Shown: in pieces, positions 41,464-52,065 of the stretch
Position numbering within the stretch: position 1 is the first letter of the stretch
Layout: each line of letters begins with the position of its first letter
Source: Desulforamulus aquiferis
GTDB lineage: Bacteria > Bacillota > Desulfotomaculia > Desulfotomaculales > Desulfotomaculaceae
DNA length: 64,000 bases
Assembly: GCA_004143605.1 (NCBI GenBank)
Contig: AWVY01000018.1
Location: forward strand, 1 to 64,000
Direction of reading: 5' to 3'
Notes under the pieces: generated by a model
Database searches by the model: none
What the model saw: only the letters and a program-made list of their open reading frames with translations
Told to the model about the DNA's origin: nothing
Translations under genes and position numbers: made by a program

Positions 41464-42732
41464 TTAACTCTTAGCATATAAAATATTTTGAAGGACTATT
41501 TTGTAATCAAACTTCGGATTAAGGGAATGAATATGAGCTATCAAAATACCACTACCAAAGGCAAAGTATGTATTTTCTAATACATTTGCTGTTATTCCAA
41601 ATGTCAATATTGATATTAATAAGACATATATATATTCATCAACCTTGTGGAGCTTCGGTTTTAGTAACCTGCTTCTACATAGTAGAAACGCTAAATAAAA
41701 AATTGCTGTAATTCCGAATAGGCTATAAAGATAGATAAAAATATTATCTCCTGGAGAATATCTAAGAGGTTCAAAATACTTTTGTGCTATGCCAATCCCT
41801 CCAACTCCTCTCCCAAAAGATATGCTGCCCTGATTATTAATCATTTCCATTGTTAATGGCCATATATAACTTATTCTTTGAAGAAAGGAGTTAAATACTT
41901 GGGGCATTAATTGATTTGATTCTATAGAGAAAATTGTAGATCCAACAGGTAACATAACAACTATTAAAAATACAGCTAAAGAAACATATATGTTGTAAAT
42001 TTTAATGGTAATTTTTTTAAATATAAATATTATTGATAATAAAGCGTAAGTTAGCATAAGTCCTTTAGTAGTTGTCAAGATAATTACTACACCTGCTATT
42101 AACCAAATAAACAACTTATAATAATAATTTTTTAGAAACACCATTAAATAAACTGATAGTAACAACACTTGACTTGCAGCCATATATGATGCCCTAGAAA
42201 AACCAGCTAGCCTTCTTATTCCCTCAGCAGTCCAATATCTTGACATTTCTATATCTATATCTCCCATTGCATAAGATACACCTTCCCAGGGATAAATAAC
42301 AAAGTAGTTAATAATAATTCCAATGCAAGATACATAGAATAATGGTATTATGTAACTCTTAATATTATTAAAACCTATCTGACATATAAAACCATAAATT
42401 GCTACCCCTAACAATATTGGTGTCAATACCTTTAGTCCAAATAGTACCTGAAATATGTTGTCCGTATAAATAAAACCAATTATAGAAAATAGTATAAATA
42501 TATATATTGCTTTTATATATAATTTATCTATGCGGACTTTTATAATAAATCTGGTTAATATAAACAACACAAATAAATCTCTTATGTAAATCAATTCCAC
42601 CATATTAATTAGTTGTAGACAATATCTAATCGGCGCCTCTATAACAAAACTCCAAAAATATATTATCAACATACAACATATTAATTTATTAATCATTTTA
42701 ATCACCATTATCAATTGAATTGACATCACCAT
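41464..42732 (-). CDS. O-antigen polymerase/ligase-like membrane protein (Wzy-type)
   Basis: 422 residues, intact, with about ten to twelve hydrophobic segments and a large extracytoplasmic loop. GKGLMLTYALLSIIFIFK-like and SFGRGVGGIGIAQKYFEPLRYSPGDNIFIYLYSLFG are the polymerase-like features near the C-terminus. Very AT-rich, with low sequence complexity, as usual for Wzy. The start may be the later ATG (MINKLICC), which has GGTGA upstream. It would join repeat units outside the membrane. Confidence 0.7.
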   Translation of the reverse strand: MVMSIQLIMVIKMINKLICCMLIIYFWSFVIEAPIRYCLQLINMVELIYIRDLFVLFILTRFIIKVRIDKLYIKAIYIFILFSIIGFIYTDNIFQVLFGLKVLTPILLGVAIYGFICQIGFNNIKSYIIPLFYVSCIGIIINYFVIYPWEGVSYAMGDIDIEMSRYWTAEGIRRLAGFSRASYMAASQVLLLSVYLMVFLKNYYYKLFIWLIAGVVIILTTTKGLMLTYALLSIIFIFKKITIKIYNIYVSLAVFLIVVMLPVGSTIFSIESNQLMPQVFNSFLQRISYIWPLTMEMINNQGSISFGRGVGGIGIAQKYFEPLRYSPGDNIFIYLYSLFGITAIFYLAFLLCRSRLLKPKLHKVDEYIYVLLISILTFGITANVLENTYFAFGSGILIAHIHSLNPKFDYKIVLQNILYAKS

Positions 42733-42735
42733 AAC

Positions 42736-43931
42736 TTATCTTTTAACTAAGGAAAGATAGATTTTTAAATAGCTCTTGGCAATCTTTCCAGGTAAAAACT
42801 CCATTGCTTTTTTCAAACAGGCATCTTCCATTTGCTCAATAAGTTCTGGCCTAGTTGCTATATCATTTATTATTTTCAATAAATTTTCTGGTTTCTCTGG
42901 ATCAAATAGAAACCCAGTACTTTCATTTTCAACCAATTCCGGTATGCCTCCACGACATGAGGCAATAACCGGTACACCATATGAATACGCCTCAAAGGTG
43001 ATTCGTCCCAACGGTTCATTCCATAGGGAAGGAATAATTAGAACGTCTATCTCTGGATAAAATTCTTCCACAGGAATAAATCCTAGAAAACTTATATTGT
43101 TCATTGAATATTTTTTTGACAATGCTTTTATATATTGTTTATCACCGCTGCCAGCTATTTTTAAAGTTATATTTTTTTTGTGTAATGGCAACTTATCAAT
43201 AGCCTTTAATATAACTTCAATTCCTTTGTTAGGTGTTATCCTTCCTATGAACCTAATCTAAGTCCTTGATCACTTTTGCTCTTTTTATAGTACCTTTTAT
43301 TTTCATATGCATTGTATATAGTTGAATGCTTTGCACCCTTAAAAGCACCTAGAGATAAATGTTTTTCCAAAATATAATTACTAACACCTACTACCGCATC
43401 TACAAACTTCGTAAAATATATCTTTGGAAAAGAATATCCTTTACAAATCAAACACTGTTTTTCACAATTACTGTATTTGTCAAACATCGTACATTTTGGA
43501 CATAATAAATAATAATCCCTAATGGTGTGAACTATTGGTATTGATAACTTTTTTATCTCAGACCATACTAACGGGGAAAAACACATCAGGTTATTCGTAT
43601 GAACAATATCTGGCTTTTCGGCTTTAATAATTTCTTTAATATATCTAACCATCCAAGGATTATATATATCAATTAAATGCCAAAGGGGTTTTAAAAACAT
43701 AGGATTACTTCTTTTTTTAAAGGGCCAATAGATATTTTTCAAACTAAGATAGTGTACTTTTACTCCATTTACATCCTGGGCTTCACAAACGTTTTTCTCA
43801 GAAGCTGATATTACCACTGCTTTATGTCCTTCTTTTACTAAGGCCTCAGCAAGGTATTGCACTGAACGTTCTGCACCACCCATTATATTAGGATGATAAA
43901 GAGTGTTTATAAAAACTATCTTCAAACTCAA
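42736..43931 (-). CDS. GT4 family glycosyltransferase (one frameshift)
   Basis: About 398 residues joined near 43240. N-terminal: IVFINTLYHPNIMGGAERSVQYLAEAL, with DIVHTNNLMCFSPLVW and a Cys-rich insert CPKCTMFDKYSNCEKQCLIC that could bind zinc. C-terminal: IAGSGDKQYIKALSKKYSM, IPSLWNEPLGRITFEAYSYGVPVIASCRGGIPELV. The GGAE motif is typical of GT4. The product sugar cannot be inferred. Confidence 0.8.
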
Positions 43932-43970
43932 TCACTCCGAATCTTTTGTACCAAAAACCATCTATTCTTT

Positions 43971-44825
43971 CTACATTGATTTACTTATCATGGCTTGATT
44001 ACTATCACTTTCTTTAGCACTTTTTGAAAGATTCAATACCTCTAAAATACTGACTAGCAATAAAGAAAGCATTAATCCTAAGGCAAATGCGATTAACATA
44101 TTTTTAAATAAATTAGGTCCTACCGGCCGCTCAGGACTTGTTGCTTCAGAAAACACCAAGAACTGAGTGTGCCCAATATTAATAGATCTGGCAATCTTTG
44201 TTTGTATAATTTTGTTTTCCAAAGATGAAACCATTTGCATTAGTAGGTTTTTATCGTAATCGGTAGTAGCTAATAATAATTGTTCGTTTAGTCTATCAAC
44301 TTCTCCAACCATTGATAAAATAGCTGAGTTAACAAACTGCAATCTCTTTTCACCCATCAATATCATGAATTCCTGACAAAAGGCATTTGCAATATCTGCA
44401 GCTAGAGCCGGACTATTATTCCTTACCGTGATTTCAAGTAAATTCGATTCTTTTGGATTGGTTACCCTGATTTGGCTTCTTATAATCTGGGACGTATAGC
44501 CCTTTTCCTCAAGCTTAAGCTTCTTAATTGTCCTTTCCATAAGAACTTCACTCTTTGCCTGTAATATATAACTATTCATAGTTAATACCGGAAACTGTGG
44601 AACGGCTTGTAAAATAAAATTAAAATCTGCCTTTTGATTATTACTCTCTAAGTTTTGAGTAAAAGAAGTTACCAAAATAACAGACTTTGTCTCATAAACT
44701 GGTGATAAGATATAGCTGCTATATAAACCGGTGATTACTACAAATGATGTTACAACAGCTATAATTAATAAAAATCTCCTTTTTAAGACATTAATGATAA
44801 TATAAACATCGATATCTTTTTCCAT
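43971..44825 (-). CDS. Wzz/YveK-type chain-length determinant
   Basis: 284 residues, intact. Two membrane helices bracket the protein: residues 17-38 (LLIIAVVTSFVVITGLYSSYI) and near 245-268 (NMLIAFALGLMLSLLLVSIL), with the proline-rich motif SPERPVGPN just before the second. This is the polysaccharide co-polymerase (PCP) plan without a kinase domain. It controls polymer length together with the Wzy-like protein. Confidence 0.87.
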   Translation of the reverse strand: MEKDIDVYIIINVLKRRFLLIIAVVTSFVVITGLYSSYILSPVYETKSVILVTSFTQNLESNNQKADFNFILQAVPQFPVLTMNSYILQAKSEVLMERTIKKLKLEEKGYTSQIIRSQIRVTNPKESNLLEITVRNNSPALAADIANAFCQEFMILMGEKRLQFVNSAILSMVGEVDRLNEQLLLATTDYDKNLLMQMVSSLENKIIQTKIARSINIGHTQFLVFSEATSPERPVGPNLFKNMLIAFALGLMLSLLLVSILEVLNLSKSAKESDSNQAMISKSM

Positions 44826-44851
44826 CAGCTTCTCCTCTTACAAACCCTAAA

Positions 44852-45823
44852 TTAATAGCTAGTTATATGATTTTTTTCAAGATTAGCAACCAGATGGTTA
44901 AAATATTCTATTGTCATATTTAGACCATCTACTAACTTAATTGCCGGTCTCCATCCGAGTTTCTCCATGGCTTTAGAAATATCTGGCTTTCTTTGCATAG
45001 GATCATCAGTAGGCAGTTTCAAATGGACAAGTTTTGAGTCGGTATTTGTTAATTCCAAAACTATATTAGCCAATTCTAAAATTGTAAATTCTTCGGAATT
45101 ACCTAAGTTAATTGGCTGAAAAATATCAGTAGTATTCATGGTAAGAACAATTCCATTAATTAGATCATCGATATAACAAAATGACCTGGTCTGTTGACCA
45201 TCACCATATACAGTCAAATCCTTACCCTTTAATGCCTGTACAATAAAATTACTCACTACCCTTCCATCGTTAGGATGCATGCGCGGACCGTAGGTATTGA
45301 AAATTCTTACAACCCTTATATCCGTACCGTATTGCCTATGATAATCAAAGAGTAGAGTCTCTGCACATCTTTTCCCCTCGTCATAGCAAGCCCTAGGCCC
45401 TATTGGGTTCACATATCCACGATAGCTTTCCATTTGAGGGTGAACCTGGGGATCACCATACACCTCACTAGTGGATGCTTGAAGAATTCTCGCCTTGGTT
45501 TGCCTGGCCAGTTCAAGCATATTAATAGTACCTAGTACACTGGTTTTAGTCGTTTTTATTGGATCATATTGATAATGAATTGGTGATGCAGGGCAGGCAA
45601 AATTATATATTTCATCAACTTCCAGAAGAATAGGCTCGATAATGTCATGTCTAATAAACTCAAATTTTGGGTTGTTCATAAGGTGGATTATATTTGCCTT
45701 TGAGCCGGTAAACAGATTATCTAAACAAATTACTTCATGTCCATCATTTATAAGTCTTTCGCACAGGTGTGATCCTACAAAACCTGCTCCACCAGTTACC
45801 AAAATCCTTTTTAAACTATTCAT
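44852..45823 (-). CDS. UDP-glucuronate decarboxylase (UDP-xylose synthase)
   Basis: 323-residue extended short-chain dehydrogenase, intact. NAD loop [11 protein letters not shown], then [24 protein letters not shown] and the catalytic YDEGKR in [16 protein letters not shown]: the UXS signature, not plain RmlB. Converts UDP-glucuronate to UDP-xylose. Its start overlaps the ugd stop, and Ugd supplies the substrate. Confidence 0.88.
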   Translation of the reverse strand: MNSLKRILVTGGAGFVGSHLCERLINDGHEVICLDNLFTGSKANIIHLMNNPKFEFIRHDIIEPILLEVDEIYNFACPASPIHYQYDPIKTTKTSVLGTINMLELARQTKARILQASTSEVYGDPQVHPQMESYRGYVNPIGPRACYDEGKRCAETLLFDYHRQYGTDIRVVRIFNTYGPRMHPNDGRVVSNFIVQALKGKDLTVYGDGQQTRSFCYIDDLINGIVLTMNTTDIFQPINLGNSEEFTILELANIVLELTNTDSKLVHLKLPTDDPMQRKPDISKAMEKLGWRPAIKLVDGLNMTIEYFNHLVANLEKNHITSY

Positions 45824-47149
45824 TATTGCCGTTCCTTCCTATGCAATAATATTCAAAACCCATTTGCTTCATTTTTTTAGGATCATACTGATTTCTTCCA
45901 TCAAATATTGTTGGTGTTTTCATTACCCTTAGCATTCTGTGAAAATCCGGTCGCCTGTAGTTGTTCCACTCAGTTAATAGTAGAAGTGCTTCCACCCCTT
46001 CAAGGGCGCTATAATTATTTTCATAGTAAGTGATGCCATGTTCACCAAGTAATTCTCTTGCTACAGAGATAGCAATAGGATCATGTGCATTAATTTTTGC
46101 ACCTTTTTCAACTAATCCGTTAATAATCTCTAATGAAGGTGCTTCCCTCATGTCGTCAGTATTGGGTTTAAAGGCTAGTCCCCAAATCGCAAAGGTATAG
46201 CCGGATAAATCTTTTCCATATTTATTGACAACCATTTCAACCAATAAGCCCTTTTGTGCTATATTAACCATTTCAACCGAATTTAATATTTCCGTTGGAA
46301 CCCCCAATTCATTTGCTGTACGTATCAAAGCCTGAACATCTTTAGGGAAGCAGGAGCCTCCATACCCAATACCAGCATATAAAAATGGCATTCCTATTCT
46401 CGAATCTGAACCAATACCAAGTCTAACTTGTTCGATATCAGCTCCGCTTGCATCACATATCCTGCTTATCTCATTTATAAAGCTAATTCTAGTGGCAAGC
46501 ATGGAATTTGCAGCATATTTAGTTAATTCTGCTGAAGATATATTCATTATCAAAACTTGATGCCCATTTCTTAAAAAGGGGCTATATAATTCCTTCATCA
46601 ATTCACCGGTTCTAACATTATCTGTTCCTATGACTATGCGATCAGGTCGTAAAAAATCTTCAATGGCTGCACCTTCTTTTAGAAACTCTGGGTTAGAAAC
46701 TACATCAAACTCTATATCCGTACGTTCTCTTAACAAAAGTTCTTCATAAATCACCTGTCTAACTTTTAGCCCAGTCTTTACAGGAACTGTTGATTTATTA
46801 ATAATTATTTTATAATTATTAATATTTTACCAATCTCCCTAGCCACACCTATTACATGTGTCAAATCAGCCGAACCATCTTCTTTTGGAGGCGTGCCTAC
46901 AGCTATAAATAAGAAAAGGCTATTTTCCATTGCTTCAGATAAACTTGTTGTGAAACGAAGCCTACCTTCTTCTTTATTCCTTTTTACCATCTCCTCAAGT
47001 CCTGGCTCATAAATTGGTATCACACCATTACATAACTTCTTAATCTTTTCCTCATCAATATCAACACACCAAACATTATGGCCCATTTCAGCAAAACAAG
47101 TTCCAGTTACCAATCCAACATAACCAGTACCAATAGTACAAATGTCCAC
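45816..47149 (-). CDS. ugd: UDP-glucose 6-dehydrogenase (one frameshift)
   Basis: About 440 residues. [24 protein letters not shown] is the NAD site; the catalytic Cys is in [16 protein letters not shown]; the C-terminal domain has [16 protein letters not shown]. Frames 46805-47149 and 45816-46754 join near 46780-46810, where KSTVPVGT-like residues are read in a third frame. Produces UDP-glucuronate for the decarboxylase that follows. Confidence 0.9.
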
Positions 47150-47177
47150 CTAATCTCCTCCCATTTTTATCTCATAA

Positions 47178-48695
47178 TTAATAAGCTCCTTTACCATTTA
47201 AAACAACTCCTATTGTCTTAATTAATAAAAACAAATCCAACCATGGTGACCAATTTTGTACATACCAAGCATCCAAGTCAATTCGTTGATTAAAATCAAG
47301 ATTACTCCTGCCAGAAACCTGCCACAAGCCAGTTACACCTGGTTTCACTGATAAGCCGATTTGGAATAATTCATTTTCTTCTAACCCATCAAGTTCGTAT
47401 AATGGCCTTGGCCGGGGACCTACAAGACTCATTTCACCTTTTATGATATTTATAATTTGCGGTAGCTCATCCAAACTAGTTTTTCTAAGAAATCTACCTA
47501 TCTTTGTGATTCTAGGATCCTTTTTGAGTTTAAAGTTGACTTGCCATTCCTTTCTCATATCCTCATTTTTATCTAGGGCTTGTTTTAAAACCTCCTCAGC
47601 ATTAGTAACCATGGTTCTGAATTTGTAGCAATTGAAGGTTTTGCCATTCACACCAAGTCTCTTTTGAATAAATATTGGACTACCCCTTGAATCCAATCCA
47701 ATTACTACAAATATTAATATTAATAGTGGCAAAGCAATTATAAATACGGTAGCTCCTAAGATTAGATCTATTGATTTCTTAATTAGTATGTTAGTTTGAT
47801 TATTTAGGTTGTTTTTAAATCTTAATATTAGAGTTTTGTCACTGAAGAAATAGTCTACCTCAACCCCTGAAAGAGGAGCCCTAAACAGATCTGGAATCAT
47901 TAATATTGAACAAGATACGTTATGTAAATGATTTATTAATTTGACAGTTTCAGTACTTGATAATCCATGGACTGCAATAATAACATCTTTAACGCCAGTT
48001 ACCTTCATCACTTCACTTACACCTAAAAAGTTGCCTAGAACTCGCAGTGTCTTATGCTCATGCTGCGAAACCAACTGTCCAGGTGAAATATTGTTATCTA
48101 TAAAACCAACAACTTCATATCCCATAGTTCTCTCTTTTTCCAATACATTAGCAAGTAATTTTCCCATCTTCGTAGCACCAATAATTAGAACGGAACAATT
48201 ATAAATGCTATATTTATATAAAGTAATTTTAGAGAAATACCTTGCAATAGGTATAAATATAAGTGTTAAAATCCATTGAGATAATATAATTGTTTGAAAC
48301 ACTTCTCCTTCCAATTTTGTTAAGAATAATATAGCAAGTGTAATCACAAATGCTAAAGTGCTTGAACGAATTAATTTCTCAAACTCCCTCCACCAAGTAA
48401 TTCTACTGGTATATAAACCGTCGAAAAATACACACATAACCATTATTATTGGATAACACACAAGGTGAGTATTAACAACAAAATTGATTAATGAATCTGC
48501 AAAAATATATGTTGTAATTACTACGGAAAAGCAACTTATAAGATAGAAAGCTATTAAATCAATAGCCAATAGTGTAGCTGCATGTAGAATTACTTTTAAA
48601 ACACTAATAAAACCTGATGTAAAGTTAATGCTTTTATTATCTAAATTTGAATATTTCATGAAAATTCTTCTGTTAAATTGGGGACCAATAGACAT
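47178..48695 (-). CDS. Polyprenyl-phosphate glycosyl-1-phosphate transferase (WcaJ-type initiator)
   Basis: 505 residues, intact, GGAGGAGG before the ATG. N-terminal half: four membrane helices then a CoA-binding-like Rossmann domain (VLIIGATKMGKLLANVLEKE). C-terminal bacterial sugar-transferase domain from about residue 300: KKSIDLILGATVFIIALPLL, NCYKFRTMV, DELPQIINIIKGEMSLVGPRP and KPGVTGLWQVSGRS. It transfers the first sugar phosphate to undecaprenyl phosphate and starts the operon. Confidence 0.92.
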   Translation of the reverse strand: MSIGPQFNRRIFMKYSNLDNKSINFTSGFISVLKVILHAATLLAIDLIAFYLISCFSVVITTYIFADSLINFVVNTHLVCYPIIMVMCVFFDGLYTSRITWWREFEKLIRSSTLAFVITLAILFLTKLEGEVFQTIILSQWILTLIFIPIARYFSKITLYKYSIYNCSVLIIGATKMGKLLANVLEKERTMGYEVVGFIDNNISPGQLVSQHEHKTLRVLGNFLGVSEVMKVTGVKDVIIAVHGLSSTETVKLINHLHNVSCSILMIPDLFRAPLSGVEVDYFFSDKTLILRFKNNLNNQTNILIKKSIDLILGATVFIIALPLLILIFVVIGLDSRGSPIFIQKRLGVNGKTFNCYKFRTMVTNAEEVLKQALDKNEDMRKEWQVNFKLKKDPRITKIGRFLRKTSLDELPQIINIIKGEMSLVGPRPRPLYELDGLEENELFQIGLSVKPGVTGLWQVSGRSNLDFNQRIDLDAWYVQNWSPWLDLFLLIKTIGVVLNGKGAY

Positions 48696-48790
48696 TTATT
48701 CCTCCTCCACTCGAACAATAAATAAAATATACAGTTATAAGGAGTTTTATTTTTTTATTTATCACCATTGTTTACTAATAATGACAAGAA

Positions 48791-48870
48791 CATCATACAA
48801 TATCATTCTTCTAATGCCATCCTTCTGAGGTATGATGTAAAGTTTGATTAATTTTTATAATCCATCATAC
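48791..48870 (-). promoter_or_regulatory. Polysaccharide operon leader with alternative hairpins
   Basis: Minus-strand segments A (48870-48863), B (48837-48830) and C (48798-48791) read GTATGATG, CATCATAC, GTATGATG. B can pair with A or with C but not both. Both loops contain further small stems. No U-tract follows C. About 95 bases before the initiator gene. Confidence 0.5.
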
Positions 48871-48910
48871 TTAGCTAATACTCATTAGTGATATTGGTTT
48901 TCTAAAATTA

Positions 48911-48933
48911 AAGACCTCCAAACAGGAGGTCTT
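48911..48933 (-). terminator. Hairpin terminator after the receiver-like gene
   Basis: Perfect 9-bp stem AAGACCTCC/GGAGGTCTT overlapping the stop codon at 48932, followed on the minus strand by TTTAATTTT. Confidence 0.65.
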
Positions 48934-49389
48934 AGTTTATACAAGATATTTCTGCTGCCACCGATTGAAAAGTCTCTTTCATCTTAGATTTAAACTCAGT
49001 ACTATTGCCAATTAGAAAAAAATAATCCGAATTGCAGGCTAGATCGGCTGCCTTACGTAATACACCTGGCCTAACTCTCCCTTGGATATAGCATGACACA
49101 GTAATAACAACTTCCTTAAATTTTCAAGGCTTACCGGGTTTCTTAAAACAAGTATAATTTTAGTCCAAGGACAATTTTGCTGAATATTTCCTAAAACATC
49201 TATATACTCCTCTTCTGTTTTTGTTATTTCAAAAACCAAAATATCAGGTTGCAATTCAAGGGCATTTTCAGTAGCTGGCTTACCTTCTATCCCAACAATT
49301 TCAAATCTGCCAGTGCATCTAAATATTGAAGCAAGACTATTATTAGAGATTTTACCATTGCTAGCTACCATGACAGTTTTCATTCTCAT
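48932..49389 (-). CDS. Stand-alone receiver-like protein without DNA-binding domain (one frameshift)
   Basis: About 152 residues. The fold is that of a response-regulator receiver and aligns with the N-terminal half of the neighbouring LuxR-type protein (LELQPDILVFEI versus IELQPDAILVDV). The phospho-acceptor Asp is replaced and the output domain is absent. The frame breaks near 49085; the restored tail reads KAADLACNSDYFFLIGNSTEF, paralogous to KTLELACQAGIFCLPGSY. ATG 49389 has GGAGGT upstream. Likely a pseudo-receiver or partner of the regulator. Confidence 0.6.
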
Positions 49390-49431
49390 AAGTACCTCCA
49401 AAAAACTAGTTAAAAAAACAAATAAAAAAGT

Positions 49432-49466
49432 AGAATTATTAAAGTATAATAACTCTACTCTAGAGC
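49432..49466 (-). terminator. Hairpin terminator or leader before the receiver-like gene
   Basis: Minus-strand stem AGTAGAGTTATTAT with ATAATTCTACT and six T. It ends the LuxR-type gene and lies about 45 bases before 49389. Its 5' flank TTGCTCTAGAGTAG also precedes the hairpin at 52070-52107. Confidence 0.65.
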
Positions 49467-49505
49467 AACTAATAGGTTAATACAATCAGTCAAAGAATTG
49501 AATAA

Positions 49506-50213
49506 TTAACTATAACTATTAGACTTTGGTATTATTAATGATTCTTTCACCAAGCCTGTTTTATAGGAGTAGATAATTGCCTGTGCTCTGCTGCTTTGAC
49601 CTAACTTTCTTAAAATACTGCTAACATGAGTCTTAACAGTTGGCTCACTTATGTATAGTTTAGTTGCTATCTCACGGTTAGAAAAATTGTTTGCCAGTAG
49701 TTGCAGCACTTCCATCTCTCTCTTTGTAAGATTTTCATTGTCTAAAACAACACTATGATCACTTTTACCAATAACATTCTCAGGCACTTTATTAAATACA
49801 TTTCCAAAAGGTACCGACCTCTTATAAGAACCAGGCAAACAAAATATACCTGCCTGGCAAGCTAATTCAAGGGTTTTTACCAAACACCCACGCATAATTC
49901 CCCTGGGTATAATACCATCTATAGTATTAATTAGGGTCTGAGAAATATCGGTCTGTTCACTATCAACTAATACAAAGATCATACTGCAGGGACATCCCTT
50001 TTTAACCTGTGCTATAGATAATTCATATGTAACCTCTTTATCACAAACATCAACAAGGATAGCATCAGGCTGTAATTCAATGCACTTGCTAATGGCTTCG
50101 TCAAATTTTAAATAACCTATAACGTCAAACATTGTTTCAGCTGAGAATATTGCAGTTAATCCTCTGCTCAATGGATAATCCTCACTTACTATTAACAGTC
50201 GAATCTTGTCCAT
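49506..50213 (-). CDS. NarL/LuxR-family response regulator
   Basis: 235 residues, intact. Receiver domain residues 1-120 with IVSEDYPLSRGL, the likely phospho-Asp in DAILVDV and the conserved Thr/Lys region less clear. LuxR helix-turn-helix at residues 170-232: LTKREMEVLQLLANNFSNREIA, TVKTHVSSILRKLG. ATG 50213 is preferred to the longer start because GGAGGT lies seven bases upstream. No kinase gene is adjacent. Position between the polysaccharide operon and the GGDEF/HD-GYP gene suggests control of surface properties. Confidence 0.88.
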   Translation of the reverse strand: MDKIRLLIVSEDYPLSRGLTAIFSAETMFDVIGYLKFDEAISKCIELQPDAILVDVCDKEVTYELSIAQVKKGCPCSMIFVLVDSEQTDISQTLINTIDGIIPRGIMRGCLVKTLELACQAGIFCLPGSYKRSVPFGNVFNKVPENVIGKSDHSVVLDNENLTKREMEVLQLLANNFSNREIATKLYISEPTVKTHVSSILRKLGQSSRAQAIIYSYKTGLVKESLIIPKSNSYS

Positions 50214-50234
50214 ATCTAACCTCCTATATTTCCC

Positions 50235-50358
50235 AAAAAATAACGGCTGCCTAGACAAAGAACTATACAGTTCCTACCTTCGGCAGCCGGTATATCATAC
50301 TTCTGTATGATTTTTAGGCATTGCATCTCCCACATGGAAGATACCTTTTCGGTATAGG
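50235..50358 (-). ncRNA. Structured 5' leader of the LuxR-type gene (riboswitch-like candidate)
   Basis: The minus strand can fold into a three-way junction: P1 GGTAT/ATACC, P2 TCTTCC/GGGAGA, P3 ATCATAC/GTATGAT, with joining segment TGCAATGCCTAAAA. A terminator-like hairpin follows (CGGCTGCC with GGCAGCCG, inner GAACT/AGTTC, then TTATTTTTT), about 25 bases before the ribosome site. An upstream ATACC-GAAAA-GGTAT hairpin competes with P1. I do not recognise the class. Confidence 0.5.
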
Positions 50359-50527
50359 ATAATACTTTATGTTTTTGATAAAATGTTTTTAAAATAACAT
50401 ATATTATTAATATAAATTATATCATGCAAACTATTGAAAAGGTTGTAAGAATATGTTATCAATTTTATAATATTTTCTATCTTTTACTACAAATTATCCC
50501 ATTCTTAGATTTTTTCCTCTAATTGAT

Positions 50528-52035
50528 TCATTTTAATATTTGCACAACAGAACTAACCAATACTGGATCAAATTTCACACCTGCATTATGTTGAATTTCC
50601 TTTACTGCTTCTTCATGGGATAGTACTTTCCTATGAGAGCGCTCGCTGGTCATAGAAATGAATGCATTAACAATGGAAAATATCCTGCATTCTAAAGGAA
50701 TTTCTACTCCCTGCAAACCCAGCGGTACCCCTGTCCGTTCCATTGTTCGTGGTGTTTTAAAATCAACTCAGCAATTGGTGCTAAATCCGGAACGGCCCAG
50801 GCTATATGAAACCCTATTTCACAATGCCTTTGGACTTGGATATATTCCTCATGGGACAGAATTCCGGGCTTTCTTATCGTTATTTCAGCTATTCCCACCA
50901 TACCAATATCATGATATTTTGAAAGCAAATTTAAATGCTGCCTGCTTTCAATTGGCAGTTTTAAAAACTCTGAGGCCTCTTTTATTAAACTTTCTAGTCG
51001 TATTACCTCTTGTCCTGTTACCCCATTTCTAATCAGTAAGTATTTTCTTAAGTTGTCGATCAAAGCACGCCTATTTTTACTTACTCCTTTATGTTTCTGT
51101 TTGTACATGCTCTTATCTGCTTCTTTATATAGCTCCTTCATGCTTTTTTGATTACTTTCCTTGAGAGCATAACCAAGGGAAATGCTCAATGGCCAGCCTT
51201 GATTTCGTGAGTTATAGAGATTTATTGATTCCTGAATTCTTTTACAGGCCTCTTCCAAAAGTTTTTCAGATGTTCTAGGGAAAAGGATGGCATACTCATC
51301 CCCACCAATCCTCGCTACAACATCCTCTTTTCTAAAACAATTTTTCAATATTCCTGCCATTGCAATTAATGCCACATCTCCATAGTCATGACCCATTGTG
51401 TCGTTAATTAGCTTTAGACCATCTATATCCCCAATAATCATTCCAACTGGGTAATGACGACTGTTTTCAAGTCGACGCATTTCCTCTTCAAAATAAGCCC
51501 GGTTGTGTAAACTAGTTACTGGATCATGCATACTTAGAAAAAGAAGTCTTTCCTGTCTTTGATTGCTTTCTGTTATGTCTATACCTGTGGCAATTAATAT
51601 TTCTGTAGAATAGTATGGGTCATCTATATAAGAAAAACGCCACATAATTAGCATTTGCTTTCCAGTATTGTTTGTAAGGTAGAAATAAAATGTTTGATTA
51701 TTGATTTGCTCTATATCACAAACACAAATGTTTTTGATATTTTCACTACTATGTTGTGAAATAAACACTTGCCAAAAAAACTTATCTTTAACTTCTTCTA
51801 AGGAATATCCGGTTAGTTGACTACATAATTTATTTATTTTGATAATTCGACAATGCTTGTCCATTATTACTACCATGGCAGTAATATGGTCCAATATTTT
51901 ATTTAGGTGGTATTGTTTATTGAGTGAAGTATTATCATCCGCTACAACTAGATCATTTGGTTTGCAAAATAGTCCTTTACCTTGGTGGATGACCGTATAA
52001 ATGCTTTCTTTGTTTCCACTATCATCTATTAACAC
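50528..52035 (-). CDS. PAS-GGDEF-HD-GYP protein (c-di-GMP turnover, one frameshift)
   Basis: About 502 residues. PAS region around residues 45-150 (DHITAMVVIMDKHCRIIKINKL). Diguanylate cyclase domain ~160-320: HDPVTSLHNRAYFEEEM, IDGLKLINDTMGHDYGD, RKED five residues before GGDEY (RxxD inhibitory site at the standard place). HD-GYP region after ~345: KYHDIGMVGI, where the usual HDIGK Lys is Met, and HHEQWNGQGYP. Frames join near 50725. GTG 52035 has GGAGGGGTG upstream. No signal helices, so cytosolic. Confidence 0.85.
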
Positions 52036-52065
52036 ACATCACCCCTCCATTGACCAAGTTAACAC

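Noticed and set aside
50235-50358. c-di-GMP (GEMM) riboswitch before the LuxR-type gene
   Set aside because: GCTGCCGA and GATGCAATGCC resemble parts of the class, but the GGGCAAACC block and the GAAA tetraloop receptor are absent. Kept only as an unassigned structured leader.
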